64,000 bases of DNA from positions 186,001-250,000 of the forward strand of contig CAWIKP010000026.1 in assembly GCA_963836735.1 (NCBI GenBank), read 5' to 3'. This DNA comes from JACCXG01 sp963836735. Its GTDB lineage: Bacteria; Acidobacteriota; Vicinamibacteria; Vicinamibacterales; 2-12-FULL-66-21. The position numbers and the translations under genes were made by a program. The notes beneath the pieces were generated by a model. That model saw only the letters and a program-made list of their open reading frames with translations. It searched no databases and had not been told where the DNA came from. Shown piece after piece: positions 61,935 through 64,000 of this stretch (the stretch's first letter is position 1; each line of letters starts with the position of its first letter).

Positions 61935-63790
61935 CGGTTGATCTCGCCTCGACTCTGCGATCGCAACACCGTCTCGGTCACCGAATTGATCGACACGTAG
62001 CGGGCAAAGTATCGATCGAGCACGGCGCCGAGCAGAAACGCGCTTCCGCCCTCGAATCCCATCTCGTCGACGTCGACCGTGATCTCGAGACCGCGCCCGA
62101 ACGCGATCGGGCCGCGCGCCCGGCAGCCGCCGGACCACGCGGCCGGACGTTCACCGATCGGATGCCTTCGATCTGCCGCCTGGCGCTGACGTCCGCGGTG
62201 GTCGCGTAGAGCTCGAGCAGATCGCGCAGCGCGGTCGCGCCCTGCTGCCCGGTGGCATTCACGAGCGACAGATAGTTCAGCGACAGATGGCTGATCGTCC
62301 GCCACGCGATCGCGCCCTCGGCGACCGGCGCCATAGGGACGGCTCGGGCCGCTCACGACGCGGACGCTGGTCACCGGCGCGGCGATGTTGAGCGAGAAGT
62401 CGGTCTGCCCGAGGCCGATCGGCATCTGCAGCACCAGATCGCGGTTGGTGCAGAGCGCCCGCATCGAGAGCTGCCGCAGGTCGGCGGAATACGGCGCCTG
62501 GGTCGAATCGACCAGCGACAGGAACACTTCGCTGCCGATGTAGCTCGATCTCGATCCCGCGCCGCTTCTGTTCCTGCGAGACCAGCCGCGGCTCGCGGCG
62601 GGTCGTGAAGTAGGCCGACTGACAGGTGCTCGACGTCCGCGCTGGACGCCGAATAGAACGGCAGGAACCGCTGCTCGGTGTCGTCGCCGGCGCCATGCCC
62701 GACGACCTCGGTCACCTGGTAGATCTCGAAATCGAGCGGCCGGGTCCGGTCGGCGACCACGTGGAACTCGTAGGTCGAGTCGTTGACGTGAATCCGATCG
62801 ATCCGCGGCTTCTCGAACAGGTTGATCGCCGGCGTGCAGAACAGCTGCAGGTTCGACGCGATCGACGACGCTCTCGAGCGTCGGATCGCCGCGCCCGAAC
62901 AGCACGACCAGCTCGAGCTCGGTGCCCGGCAGCCGCCTGAGGCTCGGCGCGAGGCCCGGTCAGCTCGAAGAAGCGGTAGCGCTGCGGGAACGAAAAATAC
63001 TCCTGAAGCAGGCGATAGCCCTGGAACGACCGAACGCTGACCGGCAGCAGCGCCTCCTGGTCGGTGAACCCGACCGGCTGGATCGCGGACGGCGGCAGGA
63101 GCGTGACGTCCTGCGGGCGGCCGCCGACCGGCCGCACCAGCACGCCCAGGCCGGTGGCGAGACACAGCTCGAGCAGCTTGTTGGCCACGTCGTCGCGGCC
63201 GGCGAGGTAGAAGCACAGGCGATCGAACTTCGATCTGCTCGAACTTGAGGCCGGCGGTGGTCTTCAGCCGGATGCGCAGGCCGCCCTTGATCCGCTGGGC
63301 GATCGGCAGCGTGGAGAGCGGCAGATCGGGCGCGAACGAGAAGTAGCTGGCCGACGACGACCTCGAGCGGCAGCAGCGTGACGTCGTGCGCGGTCCGGAA
63401 CTCACAGGCGGTCGCGTCCTCGGTCGGCGCGACGGCATGGAGCGTCGTGCCGCGCGGCACCGTTCGCGCGCCGCCGGCCAGGCTCGGATCGTCCTTGTCC
63501 GGATGAATCTGCGCCACCAGCATCGACGGCGTCGGCGCGAGGTAGTGCGGATAGACGATCTCGAGCAGCGACTGGGTGAACCGCGGGAACTCGGCGTCGA
63601 GCTTCAGCTGCACGCGCGCGGCCATGAAGCCCGCGCCTTCGAGCAGCCGCTCGACGTAGGGGTCGGCGACCTCGAGGCCGCTCATGCCGAGCCGGGCGGC
63701 AATCTTCGGGAACTGCTGGGCGAACTCGCCGCCCATCTCGCGAAGGTGCTGAAGCTCGAGGTTGTAGTAATGAAGGAGACGGGGATCCAT
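61898..63790 (-). CDS. tssF: T6SS baseplate protein TssF, frameshifted
   Basis: About 630 residues. The family start DPRLLHYYNLELQHLREMGGEFAQQFPKIAARLGM-like segment is followed by DPYVERLLEGAGFMAARVQLKLD, both diagnostic. Later pieces include LLQEYFSFPQRYRFFELTG and NLQLFCTPAINLFEKPRIDRI. The end RSQSRGEINRWAPNWGTR is the typical C-terminus. At least six frame changes occur. The ATG at 63790 overlaps the tssE stop by one base (TGATG). TssF is the main wedge component contacting TssG and TssK. Confidence 0.92.
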
Positions 63791-64000
63791 CACGCGACTC
63801 GCGTCGGCGCGAGATCCGCGATCTCCACCTGCCCGGTTTCGAGGTCGATCTCGGTCCGGACCAGCAGGTCGATGGGGATCGGCTGCGACCAGAGCTGCCC
63901 GAGATCTCGACGCCGATCACGTTGTGGTTGTCGAGCGTTTCGACCTCGAGCGCGCGGACCCGCAGCGACGCGGGCAGAATGCGCGGCTCGAAATCCAGGA
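63790..64000 (-). CDS. tssE: T6SS baseplate protein TssE (gp25-like), 3' part only
   Basis: Only the C-terminal 70 residues are in the window. The visible chain runs LDFEPRILPASLRVRALEVE, then after a frame change near 63903 GQLWSQPIPIDLLVRTEIDL and ends VEIADLAPTRVA. This matches the gp25/TssE C-terminal half. The rest, and other tss genes (tssB, C, D, K, L, M), should lie beyond the right edge. Confidence 0.8.
   Translation of the reverse strand, partial: PGFRAAHSARVAAGPRARGRNARQPQRDRRRDLGQLWSQPIPIDLLVRTEIDLETGQVEIADLAPTRVA

Noticed and set aside
54604..64000. Prophage tail cluster
   Set aside because: VgrG and gp25-like genes occur in phages, but tssF, tssG and clpV with PAAR-Rhs define a T6SS; no capsid, terminase or integrase is seen.

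Overview
This is a high-GC chromosomal window that looks like an Acidobacteriota genome, probably Vicinamibacteria-like. The pointers are a Ser/Thr kinase fused to a TolB/WD40-type propeller, a very large MacB/FtsX orphan permease of the 'acidobacterial duplicated orphan permease' type, several further Ser/Thr kinases, and intergenic palindromes and short-word repeats. No rRNA, tRNA, CRISPR array, phage integrase or transposase gene was recognised. Many genes are interrupted by single-base frame changes while the flanking frames still encode one continuous family. I treat most of these as assembly or consensus errors and annotate the whole span as one gene. They are unevenly spread: about 18-30 kb is nearly clean, while 35-41 kb and 44-64 kb are dense with them.

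Layout. 0-9.3 kb: a broken receiver/PilZ/GAF-like regulator, an intact kinase-propeller protein, a PQQ-type propeller protein, a PAS-sigma54 activator, and a vanadium-haloperoxidase-like protein. 9.4-14.4 kb: a membrane protein, an RND/MacA-like adaptor, an S9 peptidase and an overlapping formylglycine-enzyme-fold protein. 14.8-17.4 kb: an ABC ATPase and double permease. 17.5-19.6 kb: gluconate-2-dehydrogenase-subunit-3-like protein plus GMC oxidoreductase. 19.8-22.1 kb: a sugar operon (sugar porter and ROK fructokinase). 22.2-25.4 kb: the large permease and a LuxR regulator.

25.5-35.4 kb is a signalling and envelope block: PP2C phosphatase, two Ser/Thr kinases, two FHA proteins (one overlapping a membrane-anchored lytic transglycosylase), a PsbP-like secreted protein, a PKD lipoprotein and an outer-membrane beta-barrel protein. 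35.5-40.8 kb is a tight four-gene minus-strand operon (radical SAM, GT2, carbamoyltransferase, membrane glycosyltransferase), probably making or modifying a surface glycan.

42-64 kb is a type VI secretion neighbourhood. On the minus strand, tssE (cut by the window edge), tssF, tssG, tssH/clpV, a TPR-methyltransferase and vgrG run as one operon. Facing it on the plus strand are a TPR protein, a PAAR-Rhs toxin with a nuclease-type tip, and stacked overlapping immunity-type genes including DUF600/YezG-like and SUKH-like members. Further left is a small cysteine amidase overlapping a secreted protein, which I propose as an amidase effector-immunity pair. Phosphatase, kinases, FHA proteins and transglycosylase are classes that control or assist T6SS elsewhere, so the whole 25-64 kb region may be functionally connected; that link is inference.
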